A stretch of DNA of 64,000 bases from Lunularia cruciata (Eukaryota > Streptophyta > Marchantiopsida > Lunulariales > Lunulariaceae): positions 48,918,001 to 48,982,000 of the forward strand of contig OX419757.1 of assembly GCA_948567375.1 (NCBI GenBank), written 5' to 3'. Every line of letters starts with the position of its first letter. Position 1 is the stretch's first letter. Below, piece by piece: positions 13,101 through 25,665 of the stretch. The notes beneath the pieces are model-generated. The model ran no database searches and was not told the DNA's origin. It worked only from the letters and a program-made list of their open reading frames with translations. The translations under genes and the position numbers were made by a program.

Positions 13101-14688
13101 GCAGATTGGACAAAGCGGTAAAGAAAATTTGAGCTGGTAAAAACATTGACTGTACTTTCAAAGATTAAAAAACAGAGCACACATTCTGGAGCTCGAGAAA
13201 AAGGAATCCGCGACTGTTAATTGACCAAAACTTGCACTCCCTTGAAGCTGCAAAGTTTTTGAGTTGGTGTCGCGTTAAGAAGAGCCGGGAGCAGGAATGG
13301 AACTTGGACAATACGAAACTAACGAGTAAGTATCAACCAACGAGTATGGAAGGTAGAAAAACTGTAGATAAACAATGCAGACAGGGGAAGGTGAACAATG
13401 ACCCACCTCCTTCTTTACGCTTGGATCCTGTAATATTTTCGGAATCGATATCCATTGGCTTGGATTCTTTGGTAATACCATTATCCTCAGACTCCATTCC
13501 TTCTTCGTCCCGTTGTTCGTCCTTGTTAGCGTCTGTTCTATCTTTCGGCTCCACGCTCCGGGTTCCAGCATCAGAGTTCCTTTCCATCGGTGAACCCACA
13601 TCATGATCACCAGCTGCCCTGGATACCTCAGCTTCCATCTCGGAATAAATAACTTCTTCCGTATCCACGACCGTAGTTTCAGTCGTTACAGTGACTACGG
13701 TCTCAGTTACTGTGGTCTCCATCATAACCTCTCCGGTAGCTTCGGTGAGAGATCCTACTTCGTCTACTCGCATACCGTCAACTTCCCCATCGAGTACCTC
13801 GGAAGTAGGTGCCTTCTCGTGGGGGAGTGCCTCTGGTTCAACTTCCCCATCAGATGTCTCCAGAATGATGGCCTCCGTAGAAGCAGCTTGGGTGGCTGAA
13901 GGATATGGCTTCGGGACAGGCTTGATTTCATCGACGTCCCCTGTCTTTACCTCAAAATCTATCTCCGGGGGTTTTTCTAGGTCGAGCTGACCTTCTCCTC
14001 TACCCTCAGAAGCAATTGGAGGATTTTCGTCTGCCACCTCCTTAGACAAGACTGAGGATTCGGCCATGTGCTCGTCAACAACTTCGGCTGCCACAGTATC
14101 ATTTTCCAAGACCTTCCCCTCTTCAAATTGAGACTCAAGACTTTGATGTGACCTTGGATCTTCTTCGACCTCAGCCGCTTCCGGAGACTCGATTGTCTCA
14201 TGCAAGACCACAGATGCTTCGGGCTCGGCGACAGACTCCTGTCTAGTGACTTCAGGATCTGCCACGAGGTCGACATCCAGCTTAATAGTCCCATCTCCAT
14301 CCAAATGGTTAACAACCAGATCCTCTTCCACAGACTTGCTAATGGGCAAAGGAGGAACCTCAGGTGCTGATTTCACAGGATCAGGCTCAACGACGACTTT
14401 CTCCTCTTCAACCACAGGAACGGGCACTACAGCTTTTGGTGGTTCTTCAAACTGTTCAGGTGGAGGAGTAGCCACTTCCTCCTCGTCGGAAGATTGCCTG
14501 TCATCTTCAGGCGAGGCTTCCGACTCCTGAGCCGCAAGTTCCACACGAAGAACTTCATCCAACCTCTCAACCAAATCCTTTTTCAGACCTTTGAAGTTGA
14601 GTCCTCGTTTCTTAAGCTCTTCCCTGAGCTCTGTGACCTTCAGCTGCTCCGGGGTTTTGTTTCCTAAAGCTGGTATTGGAGTCGACAT
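10140..14688 (-). CDS. Acinus-like SAP/RRM/RSB-motif protein (exon-junction/ASAP complex), 729 aa
   Basis: Exons on the minus strand: 14688-13407, 13098-12805, 12650-12499, 11080-10768 and 10288-10140. All introns are GT-AG, phases agree, and the total of 2190 nt is an exact multiple of three. The start is the ATG at 14688; a TTG two codons upstream is in frame. Exon 1 encodes an N-terminal SAP domain (about residues 14-48, KVTELREELKKRGLNFKGLK), which binds nucleic acid, then a long acidic Glu/Val-rich region. Exon 2 holds a basic PAKRQRRWN patch. Exons 3-4 form an RRM-like domain (IDRFVRPFTIKAVKELL; THCYVTYSAVEEAIATRNAL). Exon 4 also has a proline run. Exon 5 carries the RSB-type motif (LDDLFKKTRTKPQIYYLPL) used by Acinus to bind RNPS1 and SAP18. 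The known family role is nuclear mRNA splicing/EJC-linked regulation. No defects seen. Confidence 0.93.
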
Positions 14689-16349
14689 TGCCAAAATTCT
14701 TTCAAAAGGTGAACTGCAATCAGGTGCAAGGTAACGGAAGGACTACGAAGAAACTAATAACCTAAATATGCAAAGAATCCTAAAGTTGGAGGCTGCAGAG
14801 AACGATCCCAAGAAGATGCACGAAGGTTGCAGAGGCCTGATGCCAGGCAGAAAAGGAGAGGGATAGGAAATAAGAGAAAGAGAATGCCCTTCCAAAAGCG
14901 CGAGACGCAACAATAAATAAGGAAGCAGAGCAGCAACAAATCTACAGCTCCGGAAGGACAACACAGAGTAATGAGCCTATCTTTCAACTTCAAGCTTCAC
15001 CCTAAACCCCCTGAGTACTTCCCTTTGATCGTGACCCTATGGTCAGTGTAACAGCAGCAACTGCAGCTAGGATGGCGCCCTGAGTCCGTCGAACAACTAC
15101 TTTTCACCACTTGCCCTAATCTAGTGCAGTGCCAAGCATTCCACAACAAGCACACACGCCAACAAAGAAACCTACCACCAAACTCCAGACCAAGAACACA
15201 AAGTCGTTTACAATCTTTCTGCCCTTCTTCACGCGAAACAGTGCAGTGTGTTCAAATGACCCTGGATGTTTTACTCCCGAGTCACCACCTCAAAATCTTG
15301 ACGACCATATTACCACTACCACCAAAACTCTTCTCGCTTCCCTACATGCCTCCCTCCCTGCTAGGCGCAGCACACCAATAGGATACCATTCCAGTGACTT
15401 CCAATCCAAAATTTCCAAACTCCTCGTCGTCCCGTTCCCTTCCAAATCGACCTTGTAAGAATCCTCTCTGTGTGGTTGTGCCTCTTCTTGCCACCTTCCA
15501 GATAGCACTAGTCAGTTAGCCATAGTCCCCGATGACCTTCCCTTCTTTCCGCGGTCCTTTTCGCCTCCTTGCCAGAGGTGGTGTCAATCGACTTCAAATC
15601 GTTGCCACGCCTCCCCCTCCGATCGAACTACGACCGCGCCACTACTGATTCGCCTGCCCTTCCAGAACTCCAATTTCGTCGTGTTCTCTTTCAATCGTCC
15701 CTTCCTTCTTTCCTTCCACGTTCGATAAGAGTTTTTTTGCCTCTAAACCTTCTTCTCACTCTCTCTCCCTGCCTTCCCCGCGCGTCGATCTTCTCCTCTA
15801 CTTCTTTCCACGGGTAATGGGTGTACTGTTCCCGCTATCGACACCTTGTATTCATGAGAATGTCGGCCTTACTTGCGGGTCTAACTTCACTTGGTCGTGG
15901 GTCATCCTCGCGCATCGGCGCCACATGTTCGGTAAGGACTCTGTACCTGCTATCCCATCGTCCAGGTTTCGGTGTGTATACTCTTGAATGGTGATTGCAC
16001 AGGTCTGACATAGCTGATACAAATGCTCACCCACGATGTACTATTCGCCGCCCGTGATATTTTTGATGGAGGAGCTAAATTTTGATCCCCTGATTGTATA
16101 TCGGATAAAGATGTTTAATTATGGCTTACTGACGAGCCCGTCTGTGATGTTTAATGAATACGCCTATCTTGGTACGCCTTTTTCCTCTTGGTAATAATTT
16201 CATTAATCGTCAAATGACGACTTCGTCCTCAACCCAACGAAGGCAGAAATACCCCTCCAACTTACTATCAGATCATACAATTATTTGAATTACAATGCTT
16301 TTATTTCATTTTCTCAATAGATTGAAAAGAGCCTATATATTGAAGGAGA
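14689..16349. other. 5' flank of the Acinus-like gene, no other gene supported
   Basis: This should contain the promoter and 5' UTR of the minus-strand Acinus-like gene. Pyrimidine-rich plus-strand ORFs at 15124-15458 and 15569-15817 have low-complexity composition and no domain. A minus-strand ORF at 15290-15508 is likewise unrecognised. Confidence 0.4.
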
Positions 16350-16480
16350 AGAACGACCGCGTAGAAAAATGAACGATGGGAGGACCCATCAAGCCCGTAC
16401 GAGGGAGAGACGACAAAAGGGAAAATGGGGCTAAGCCCCAACAGAGCCTATATGATAAATCTGCCCCACTACACTTTAAA
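16350..16480 (-). repeat. Dispersed repeat copy 3
   Basis: Shares gaccgcgtag, atgaacgatgggagga, aaaatggggctaagcccc and aaatctgccccacta with the copies at 2100-2245 and 8215-8345. It is the best-preserved copy by eye. Confidence 0.6.
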
Positions 16481-17809
16481 TAGAAGTTAAAATAAATATT
16501 ACAACTTTTATTTATTCCAGAGTGTTAATCTTAGAAGATAATTGCTGATGTTGATCTACCTTTATATTTACATAAGATAAGCTCTTATTCTTAATCCCAA
16601 TAATATGAAATTTCTTTTGAGCATCGGTTTTAGAATACTTGGTTTTAATGACACACACCCTTGTCACACTTGGTCCTCATCATTATAAGATTCAAATTTT
16701 TCTAGATTTCTACACTCATTTTTCATTTTGACAAACCTATTGTAAAAGTTTCCCTAAAGTATATAGGTAATTTCTAACCCATACTTTTATAGTATTTCAA
16801 TACTCAACTTTCATTTTCAAAAATATACTATAAAATTTCACATGAAGTAAGCAGATAAGTTTTTTTAATACAGTTTCTAAAATTATTATAAAATGATCAT
16901 ATCAATAAATTATTGATATATATTTTACTTCTAGAGGAAATATGAATAAATACATATCTATCTATGTAAAAAATGATATTGTTAAAAATAAGGAAAGGTA
17001 TCTCCTCTGTCCTACTTGACTTGACTTGACGGGTCTACTCATCCTTCTATGCGATAGCCTGTTTCTGGATAATATTACATTTGTGCACATCATAGGCATA
17101 AGTTATTGCATATGAATTAAAATTTGTACTAATATATGTTTTAAATATACATATCTGTAGAAAATAGGTCAAGAATCTTTTATTTCAATATAAAGTAAGT
17201 AAATTTACTAACTTACTTAAAATTTCCTCTTCTCTCTTTCATTAAAAGTAGAGATAAATACTCTACCTTCAACGAGAAGATTTTGATCTAAATATTTTAT
17301 CAAATCTATAACAAAATTTAGTTTAATTTTCCAATTATCGAAAGGTTTATTTATGTTTAGTGAGATAAAACATATGAAAATAGATCTTGATAACATCATT
17401 CAAATTCTCAAGTAGAATAAATATTTAACTATATATATATTTTGTTGCTAGAACGCATGTTTCATTCACTAGGTTATTCAATCAGATTATCATTTAACCT
17501 AAAGTAGAAATCTAGGTTTATCATTAGAAATATACATATTTCTCCAACAAATGTCTAGCAAGGATACAAAATAATATTTTTATGACTAATCTTCTACTAT
17601 TTTTATGAAATTTTTTCCTTAAAATTTTATCTCCTGAAAGTAAAACTAAGTTTCCTAACATACAATTTGAATGTCTAAAAACGAATAATAAATATATAAA
17701 TATTGCATGAATAAAAATAAGTAAAAAATTTATGTCTATTTTATTGCTTAGATGAATAAAAGATGGAATATCAAAAGCTTATGTTCTTAAAGATTTTATT
17801 GTGCGTATA
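16481..17809. other. Very AT-rich intergenic DNA
   Basis: Long A/T runs and no coding frame of note. I see no gene, RNA gene or clear repeat unit here. Confidence 0.5.
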
Positions 17810-18446
17810 TACATCATTACATAATATACATTGTTGTCAACACCATACATTATAGAAGCACAACCCACACCTAAACTCTAAAGTGCCACAATACTCAGTT
17901 TATTTACACCACTCAAATCAACTCAACTCATATTAGTACTTGATCTGTCACTTTATAAACTGCCAACAATTGGACACTGATTACAGTCAAGGCACACCCA
18001 CTCTAGCTAAGAGAATCCAGGTGACGCTCGCCGGCCTCTATCCACCATAGCTAGGAACTCAAAGGCTCAACATCAGAGAAGTAAGCTCTATGGAGCTGCA
18101 CTTTGAAAGTATACCCCTGGACTCGAGCTAGGTCTAAAACCTTAATGGTCCCATTGACGGCACATCCAACGGTGCAAATGGTGCAAAGTGATGATGGGCC
18201 CCACCATGAAGTCAATAATCCAAACACAAAATCTGTCTATTTGAAAGTAGTCTATGAGTAACTACTAAAATAGCTCTAACTACTATCATTGCAACTCCAA
18301 TGTTTGAGCAATCTAGATGCGACACTACAAATAGCGTGACAACTGTTGTGTGTATACATCACTACACAACATACATCACTTTCAACATCATACACTATAG
18401 AAACACAACTCACACATAAGTCATACATAAACTCTAAAGTGCCACA
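17810..18446 (-). repeat. 3' LTR region of old family I element: A-B-A composite
   Basis: Block A occurs at 17810-17891 (with a short internal deletion) and again at 18344-18447. Between them is block B (about 450 bp). The same A-B-A order is present at 60134-60796. Block B alone, without A on either side, forms the right end of this element at about 38000-38458. In the sense (minus) direction block A contains a TATA-like CTATAATG/TTTATAGTG sequence. Confidence 0.65.
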
Positions 18447-18713
18447 ATTGCACCCCTAGATAATGGTTAGGTCCTTCTAACTCCAGATAGCCATCTATTC
18501 CAAGTATATGGTATACCCTATGATGGGCAAAGATCAAGAGGCCGAGTGCTATCGATCCCCATTGTCAGTCGCCTATTTGCAATCTATACCATATAAAGGA
18601 TGAAATAGTTATAGGTCAAGTACATCTATGACATAACTACTATTTTTGACGAACCACCATGAGGGGAGGAGTCATACATGCCATATGCCATCCTCTTGAA
18701 CAACTATCACACA

Positions 18714-20895
18714 CTACATAGTAGTAGTTCCACCAAAAGAGCCACATAACATACACCTCAAGCCTGCACGTACAAGTGCTAAGCTTGGGTCCATAATACC
18801 ATCAATGTTTGGGAGGTGGCATGGCGCACAATTGCGCACATTATCCTTCCAAGCAACTCCATCACGTCCTTCCAACACAAGGACTCCAGATGGCAAAACC
18901 TTGCGCACTCTCAAGATAGTGCAGCTTGTAGAAACATCACGTGTTGTCGGTGCTATTTGATGTAGATATACATAGTCTGTTGGATGAAATTGACGGATCA
19001 AGGGTCTATAACCTCCTCCTTAAATAGTAGCATAGTGTAAAGTATCTCTATGTTCATCAATCACCAAGTTCTCAAAGGTCATTGGTATCACTCTCCAAAA
19101 GATCTCTACCGTTGAGAACATGCGCTCATCCATACATTTGGATCATCCAAGTCCAAAACTACAATAACATCTCAATGAATGGCTATAGGTAAATTTGGAT
19201 CTCATCTATAGAGTAGAAAGTAAGGAGAGAAGGATGCTAAGAAGCCTTGCCAGCTGAACCAATAGCCCATGGCCAACCAAGGTAATTGGAGATCCCAATC
19301 TCCCAATTGGCCTCTCTACAAACCATACTTTTGCAATCCTCTCTTCACCATATGAACCACTCTCTCTGCTAAGCCATCTGCCTTAGTGTGATCTCAAGAG
19401 GTAGTACAATGATCAATCAAAGCCTTGTCACACAAGACGTGAAACTCCCCCAAGAACTCAATATCTTGATCAGTCAAAACCTCAGTTAGTGCACCAAAAT
19501 GACTAAGAACCCAATCTAGGAACGATTAAGCCATCCCTTCATTGGACTTGTCAGGAAGTGCCACCAACTCAATCCACTTGGAGAAGTGCTTTACCATCAC
19601 CAAAACATACCAATGATGTCTCAAAATCAATGGTAAAGGTCTAACAAAGTCCAAAATCCAACGGTAACCCAATCCCATGATAGGTAATGGGTGCAATTGT
19701 GGTGTAGGAGCATTAAATGATGCTCTAACTTGGTCACAAACCACACATCTAACAACAAAATACTATACATTGATCTGCATACCACACCACCAATAATGCC
19801 TTTGGAGTAAACTATATGTATGCTTTACTCCAAAATGTCCTAGCTCCTCTTGAGCATGACAGACCAACTGTAGTCTTTGAGATGGAAGTGATACTACTCT
19901 CACTTTACCATCCTCCCATACACACAAAAGGGGTCTCCTCCAATCTGAACCACCTGGCTTGCTAAAGAACACGGTCTCTCTCCTTGGCTCCCACTTTGCC
20001 ACCCACAACACCAGTGCAAAGATAGTCTATCACTAAGACATCATCATGAATGTCTCACTGAACTGTACCACTATCTCCATTCTTTAGATTTCTGACCTCA
20101 ATAACTCAACTTGCTTGTAGAAGAACCTACACTTCCCAAGATATAATTTGAGCCCATGAGATCTCAACCTCGCAAACACCTCTAACAATTGTCTCTCATG
20201 CTCCTCTACAATAGTGTTATAGACCAAAATATCATCAATATAACACTGAGAAAAATGTAATCGAGCTAGTATCCTGTCCATGACTCTCTAAAACTCAGCA
20301 AGAGCGTTCTTTAACCCAAATGGTAAGAACCTCCACTGATATAACACATCCTTGCCATGAGGATCAACAGCCCAAAATGCTATCTTGGACTTATCCTCCT
20401 CATTGATTGGCAATTGATGATATCCTGCTCAAAGATCCAAAGTACTAAAGAGCTATACATACCCAATTGCATCAAAGATCTTCTCCAATGTAGGCATGGC
20501 ATACCAATCAACCCTAGTCTATCGGTTGATAGGATGACAATCTCCACACATCTGCCTATCTATGTACTTGCCATGCATATCCTTCTTGGCTGGCATCACT
20601 GTTGTTGATGCATACTCTCCATGTGAATCTCCACCAAACCAACCTCAAAAAGGTATCCACTTCAACTCTAAATCAATGTCCTCTCCATATCACTATATTG
20701 ATAAGGATGTTAGAAAATTGGTGTACCGTTGGTCAGCTCAATCAAAATACCAAGTCCTTTTAGAGCACCCAAATTTTTCATATTGAAGGCAAGACAACTC
20801 GTATAGCTCCTCAAGAACCTCCAAACTCTCTGTCTTTCCTCTCCTATAAGCTTGGGTCCAAGATCTGGCTCCCAAGTATCCTCTACAACTATCAT
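18714..20895 (-). pseudogene. Family I gypsy pol remnant (RT part, integrase, broken PHD finger)
   Basis: Minus-strand fragments at 20710-20895, 20084-20281 (RT, CYIDDILVYN), 19763-20011 (integrase zinc-binding part, GHFGVKHTYSLLQRHYWW), 19526-19744 (integrase core start) and 18714-19001 (integrase C-terminal module leading into the first PHD cysteines, CMLCGSFGG) align in order with the copy at 60965-63970. A stop ends the frame inside the PHD finger. The RNase H region is missing: the junction near 20095-20105 corresponds to loss of about 800 bp between 62461 and 63262 of the other copy, with a few bases of shared sequence (actc) at the break. Confidence 0.85.
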
Positions 20896-21420
20896 AGGAG
20901 TGGAAGACGTACGGACTATCTGCTACACTGGACCTTTGGGAGCAATAGTGTCATGCTCTCAACTACTAGAGATCCCAACCTCTATATGAAAAACTCCTTC
21001 TACTCTAGTTGCAAACTCCACATGTCCTCTAGCAACATCCTAAGTAGACCAAGTGTGTAATCCAAGTAGCCCACGCTCACTTGGATGGACTCCAAGTAGA
21101 CCACTCTCCCTAGTAGCTACTGGTTGTATCCCAAGAATATCATGTCCACTCGGTCCATCTTCCCCAACATGTGCCTAAATCATCTTGATAAGCACAAGAC
21201 TCACAAGTGTCTAAGTGGTAATGCCTATCAAGTGCATCCTATGCTGCCAAGCCAAGGCTCACAATTCAGGTCAAATAGTTCAAGTCCATAGCTTGATCTA
21301 ACACCTAATGCCTAGATGCCTCTAACACTACTTGAACAGCGATAATACCCATTATACGCTCTCTTTCATTGGCGTTGGGCTCCACCATTTTCTATAATTG
21401 TGAGTATCTAACAAGTCCAA

Positions 21421-21788
21421 TGTAAAAGACCAAGATCAAGGAGAGAAATAGGAGAATAGAAACTCACATTGGGACACTTGAATATGGGAAAACTTTGAAT
21501 GCCTAGTATGAGCTTTGGCTCTTGTATTTATAGAGATCATACAAGGCTCTTGAGAAGCTTCTCAAAAAGCTTCCTTGAGCCACTTTCTTGGAGTGCAAGC
21601 CAAGTTAATTGGGAAGCTTCTCAAGAAGTTTCCTTTTAGGAGCTACTTACTTGGCTTGCAAGCTAAGCTAGCCGGGAAGCTTCCCAAGAAGCTTCCTAGA
21701 TACTTCCGGAATATTCTAGGCTAATTTAATTTATTTGATACTTTATTAGCCCTACTACCTTTATATAGCTAAACTCCATATTGTTACA
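21421..21788 (-). repeat. 3' LTR of nested family II element
   Basis: 368 bp. Contains several GAAGCTTC palindromes, a three-unit heat-shock-element-like core at 21704-21716 (TTCcgGAAtaTTC) and a TATA-box-like TATAAATA on the minus strand (21532-21525). This is the order expected of a U3 promoter. Confidence 0.95.
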
Positions 21789-21855
21789 TATTCCCCCACT
21801 GCTAGTTGGTGATATCCTTGTTGCCAGTGAAGCTTCAAACTCCTAGATGGCCAAT

Positions 21856-22588
21856 TGTAATACTCCGAGGACAAGAGAAGAGAGAAAACACAAATTGCAC
21901 ACTCAAACAATCAATGCCCCAAGGGAGCACCTTCTCTTTATTACATAGATAGAGGATCTCCGCCAAGGAAGCTCCACCATAGGATTAGGGACACTGATAG
22001 GTGACATGTCAGCAAGCTCCACCCTTGGATTACTTACTTGGATGGGTGACATGTCTGGTCTAGGTCCTATCTGGTTGGTCAAACAAGCTTTGACCGGAGG
22101 GAATCTTTTAGGGAATCTTCCTATAGGAATCTCAGAATCACGTAAGGTACCATTGGAAAGCTCTTGACGAGACAAAGCAGGGGGAGGGAAGGCCAGCCTT
22201 TCCTTCATTGGGGGGGGGGGATTGCACATTTTTGAGGCCTAATTCATCCGTTTAGGCCTCTAAAATTGCCTTTAAAGATTTCAGGTATATTTCAGTTCCT
22301 ACTCTATTAGTAGAAGTCCCCTTTTGGTGATACTTCTTTCTGATATTTTTAGTCCATCATGTGTAACATTGTTCCAGATGTTACCAAACCAATTCTCACC
22401 TTTAAATCATATGTATAGCTATTGGTTCTAAGGTTCTCAAGTCTATTTTGGTTTCTGCCCTATTAGTAGAAGTACTCTTTTGGTGATACTTCTATCTGAT
22501 CTATTTCAACCATCATGTATAACATCATTCTAGATGTTACCAAACCAAATTTCACATCTAGATCATATGGCTAGCTCTTGGTATTACA
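21856..22588. repeat. Solo LTR, family III, inserted in the family II element
   Basis: 733 bp beginning TGTAATACTCC and ending TGGTATTACA, flanked by a perfect 5-bp duplication CCAAT (21851-21855 and 22589-22593). No internal coding region remains, as expected after LTR-LTR recombination. An internal duplication of about 145 bp is visible: about 22295-22440 and 22445-22588 both run ctattagtagaagt...ggtgatacttct...gatgttaccaaacca. A related LTR fragment lies at 59667-60133. Confidence 0.88.
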
Positions 22589-25439
22589 CCAATTGTGCAT
22601 TCTAGAGATGAGAAAGAGGTTCCCATGTGGCATTATATGGGAAGGAGATACCCTTCCCAAAGGACTTTGTAGTCTGTATGTTGTCGATGGCCTCGTTGAA
22701 TGTGGTGATGTGCAAGGATATGATCATTGATAGGGACAAGAGGAGGGGGAGGTTGGACTCAAGAGGAAAAAGAAGAGGGGGTTAGGAACAAAGGGTTTCA
22801 AGTTGAAAACATGAAAAATAGGATGGATGCGCATATGACAAGGCAAGGCAAGTCGATAAGCAACAAGAGAGACAATTTGGGTGACATCAAAGGGTCTTAT
22901 CCAATTAGGGTTAAGTTTATGAACTTGGGAATCAAGTGGGAGGGGTAGGTTACTAGAGGATAACATGACTTTATCATCGACTTCAAAGGTGAGATCACAA
23001 CGATGGTGGTTCGCATGTTATATTTGATGATTCTGAGTAATAAGGAGGTGAGATTTGGCTTGATGGAGAGATTGGGATATGGTGGTCAAGAAGGTTGAAG
23101 TATGAGGGACATGAGATGGAGGAGGAGCAAGAAGAGAATTTGGAACACGTGGATCTTGGCCAAAATTGAGAAAGAAAGGAGAAAATCTGTGCTTGCATGT
23201 TTAGAATTATTATAGGTAAATTCTACAATTCCAAGCATCCATCCCAATTGGTATGGTGGAATTGATGAAAGCACACAATATATCCTCCAAGGTATGATTT
23301 GCACGTTTGGTTTGTCTATCAATTTGAGGATGATAGGCCATGGACAAAGCAAGCTTGGTGCCGAGTATTTGGAAGAGTGCTTGCTAAAACTTCCAGGTGA
23401 ATCAAGGATCACAGTCTGAGATGAGTACACATGGCATCCCATGATGCTTGAAGACATTGCCAAAGTAGATTTACGCTAAAGTTGGAGCATCCAAGATATG
23501 AAAGGTTGGTGCCAAGTGGATTTGCTTACTAAGCTTATCCACAAATACCATAATTGTTGTGTATCCTTGCTTTGTCTTGGGCAAGGATGTGATGAGATCC
23601 AAGCTCACATATTCCTATTGAGCAGATGGAATGGGGAGTGGTTGAAGGTGTCCACTTGGCTTCTAGTTGTTGGCCTTGTTACATTGGTAGCTCTCACACA
23701 ATTGAACAAACTCTCAAACATCTTGTGTTATGTTAGGCCACCACCGTTGGCGTTAGAGTGTACCCAAGGTCTTGTCCACACCCATATGACCAACTATGGG
23801 TAAATCATGGGCTTCTTGAAGGTGCATAAGTCAGAGATCACCTATGGTTAGAACATAGATTCGGTCCTCATGGAATAGAAGGCCTTTCTTGAAGGAGAAG
23901 GTGTTGTACTCCTTCTTGCATATTGTAAGACAACAATATACCATTTGGAAGAAGGGATCTTGTTGTAGAGCTGACTGAAACTTGTTTTGGACCTTGAAGT
24001 CAATGGACACCATTGTAATTGCTGCCGTGATAAGAGGAAGAGACTTCACATCAGGTCATCGTGATAGAGCATAAGGGATGATATGAAACCGACCTAGTTT
24101 GTACTCAAGTTTGATGTCAAACAATTGGAGTTGTTCCTCCCATTGATGATGTAGACTCTTCATGTGTTCCAAGTGTAAGATATACAATAATTGTTTGTGG
24201 TCAATTTGCATGATCACTTGTTTCCCCAAGAGATAATGCCTCCATACCTTGGTGGCATATACCATTGTAGTTGTTCTTGACCTTGAGAAGAGTAAATTCT
24301 TTCAGCTTTATTTAGTCTGCGAGACACAAAGGCAATAGGATGTAGTCCATCAAGGAATTCTTGTTGCAACACGACTCCAATTGCAAAGTTAGAAGCATCA
24401 AAATCAACCACATATGGTTGTTGAGGATCATATGGTTGAAGAATAGGCCTTGAAGACACCATATGTTTCAACTTTTGGAATGCTTCTTTGTGCTTGGTGG
24501 TCCATTGGAAGATTGAGTTCTTCCCCAAGAGGTCAGTCAATTGTGCATCCACATGAGCATAATAATGGATGAATCGTCGATAAAAATTGGCCAATTCATT
24601 AATTACCCATACTTTTGTAGCATCCTTTGGAGTAGGCCAATTAGTAATGGTCTTGATTTTCTCCTCTTCCATCTTGACTCCTTCTGATGAGATCTTGTGA
24701 CCCAAGAAGGTGACTTCCTTCTACCAAAAGGTACACTTCAACCATTTGCAATAAAATTTCCATTGTCATAGTCGTCTTAGGACTTCTCGCACATGATTCA
24801 CATGTTCTACCTCTATCTTGCTATAGATTAAGATATCATCCAAGACCACCAACACGTATCAATCCAATAGTCTATCCAACACCCAATGCATCTGATCCAT
24901 GAAGACTATTGGAGCATTAGTGAGCCCAAAAGGTATAACTCTCTACTCAAAATGCTCATGTGAAAGGTAGTCTTTTGCACATCCTCCCTATCAATGGGGA
25001 TTTGCCAATAGCCACTGCAAAGATCCAACTTGGAAAAGTATTGTGCTCCACTCAATTGATCAAGCAAGTCATCAATCCAAAGCAAGGGATGCATTCTTCA
25101 TTGTTTGCTTATTGAGCCTATGTTAATCAATACAACAATAAAGTCCTCCATCTTTCTTTGGAACAAATACTACCGGTGCTCCCCAAGGGGAGGTGTTATG
25201 TTATGTGAAGTCCTTCTCCAACAACTCTGTAAATGTTGTTTGCAACTCCTCCAACTCCTTTGGTGAGAGCCGATAGATTGGTCTACTCACTAGAGTACTC
25301 CTTGGCAATAACTCAATCTTGAAGGTATACCACAATCGTAGTGTAATCCCTCTGGCAGATCATATGGAAACACATCTGCAAACTCTTGAACTATTTGATC
25401 AACCATTGCTTGATGAAGCTCTTGGCCCTCCTCAGATTG

Positions 25440-25665
25440 TCCTTGTGCAATCAGTTTAATCCACACTGCAAAAATAGACTTATCTTCCTCCAAAACTTGC
25501 TCTATGGCTGCTTCACTAACAAACTTCCTATTTAGGGATTCATCTTTCTTCAAAGCTTGCTCCATGGCTGCTTTCTTGGTAAAATTCCCATCTTGGGACT
25601 TATCTCCCTTCAAGGCTTGCTCTATGGCTACCTTCTCAACAAACTTCCTATCTTGGGATTAACTA
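25440..25665 (-). repeat. About 60-bp tandem coding repeats in family II polyprotein
   Basis: Four diverged units of about 20 codons, of the type FTKKAAMEQALKKDESL / FVSEAAIEQVLEEDKS, lie between the protease and RT regions. The sister element has the same array at 33320-33500. Confidence 0.7.

Noticed and set aside
13232-14530. Several plus-strand and out-of-frame ORFs, including a Ser/Thr-rich one
   Set aside because: They are antisense or frame shadows of the long acidic exon of the Acinus-like gene.
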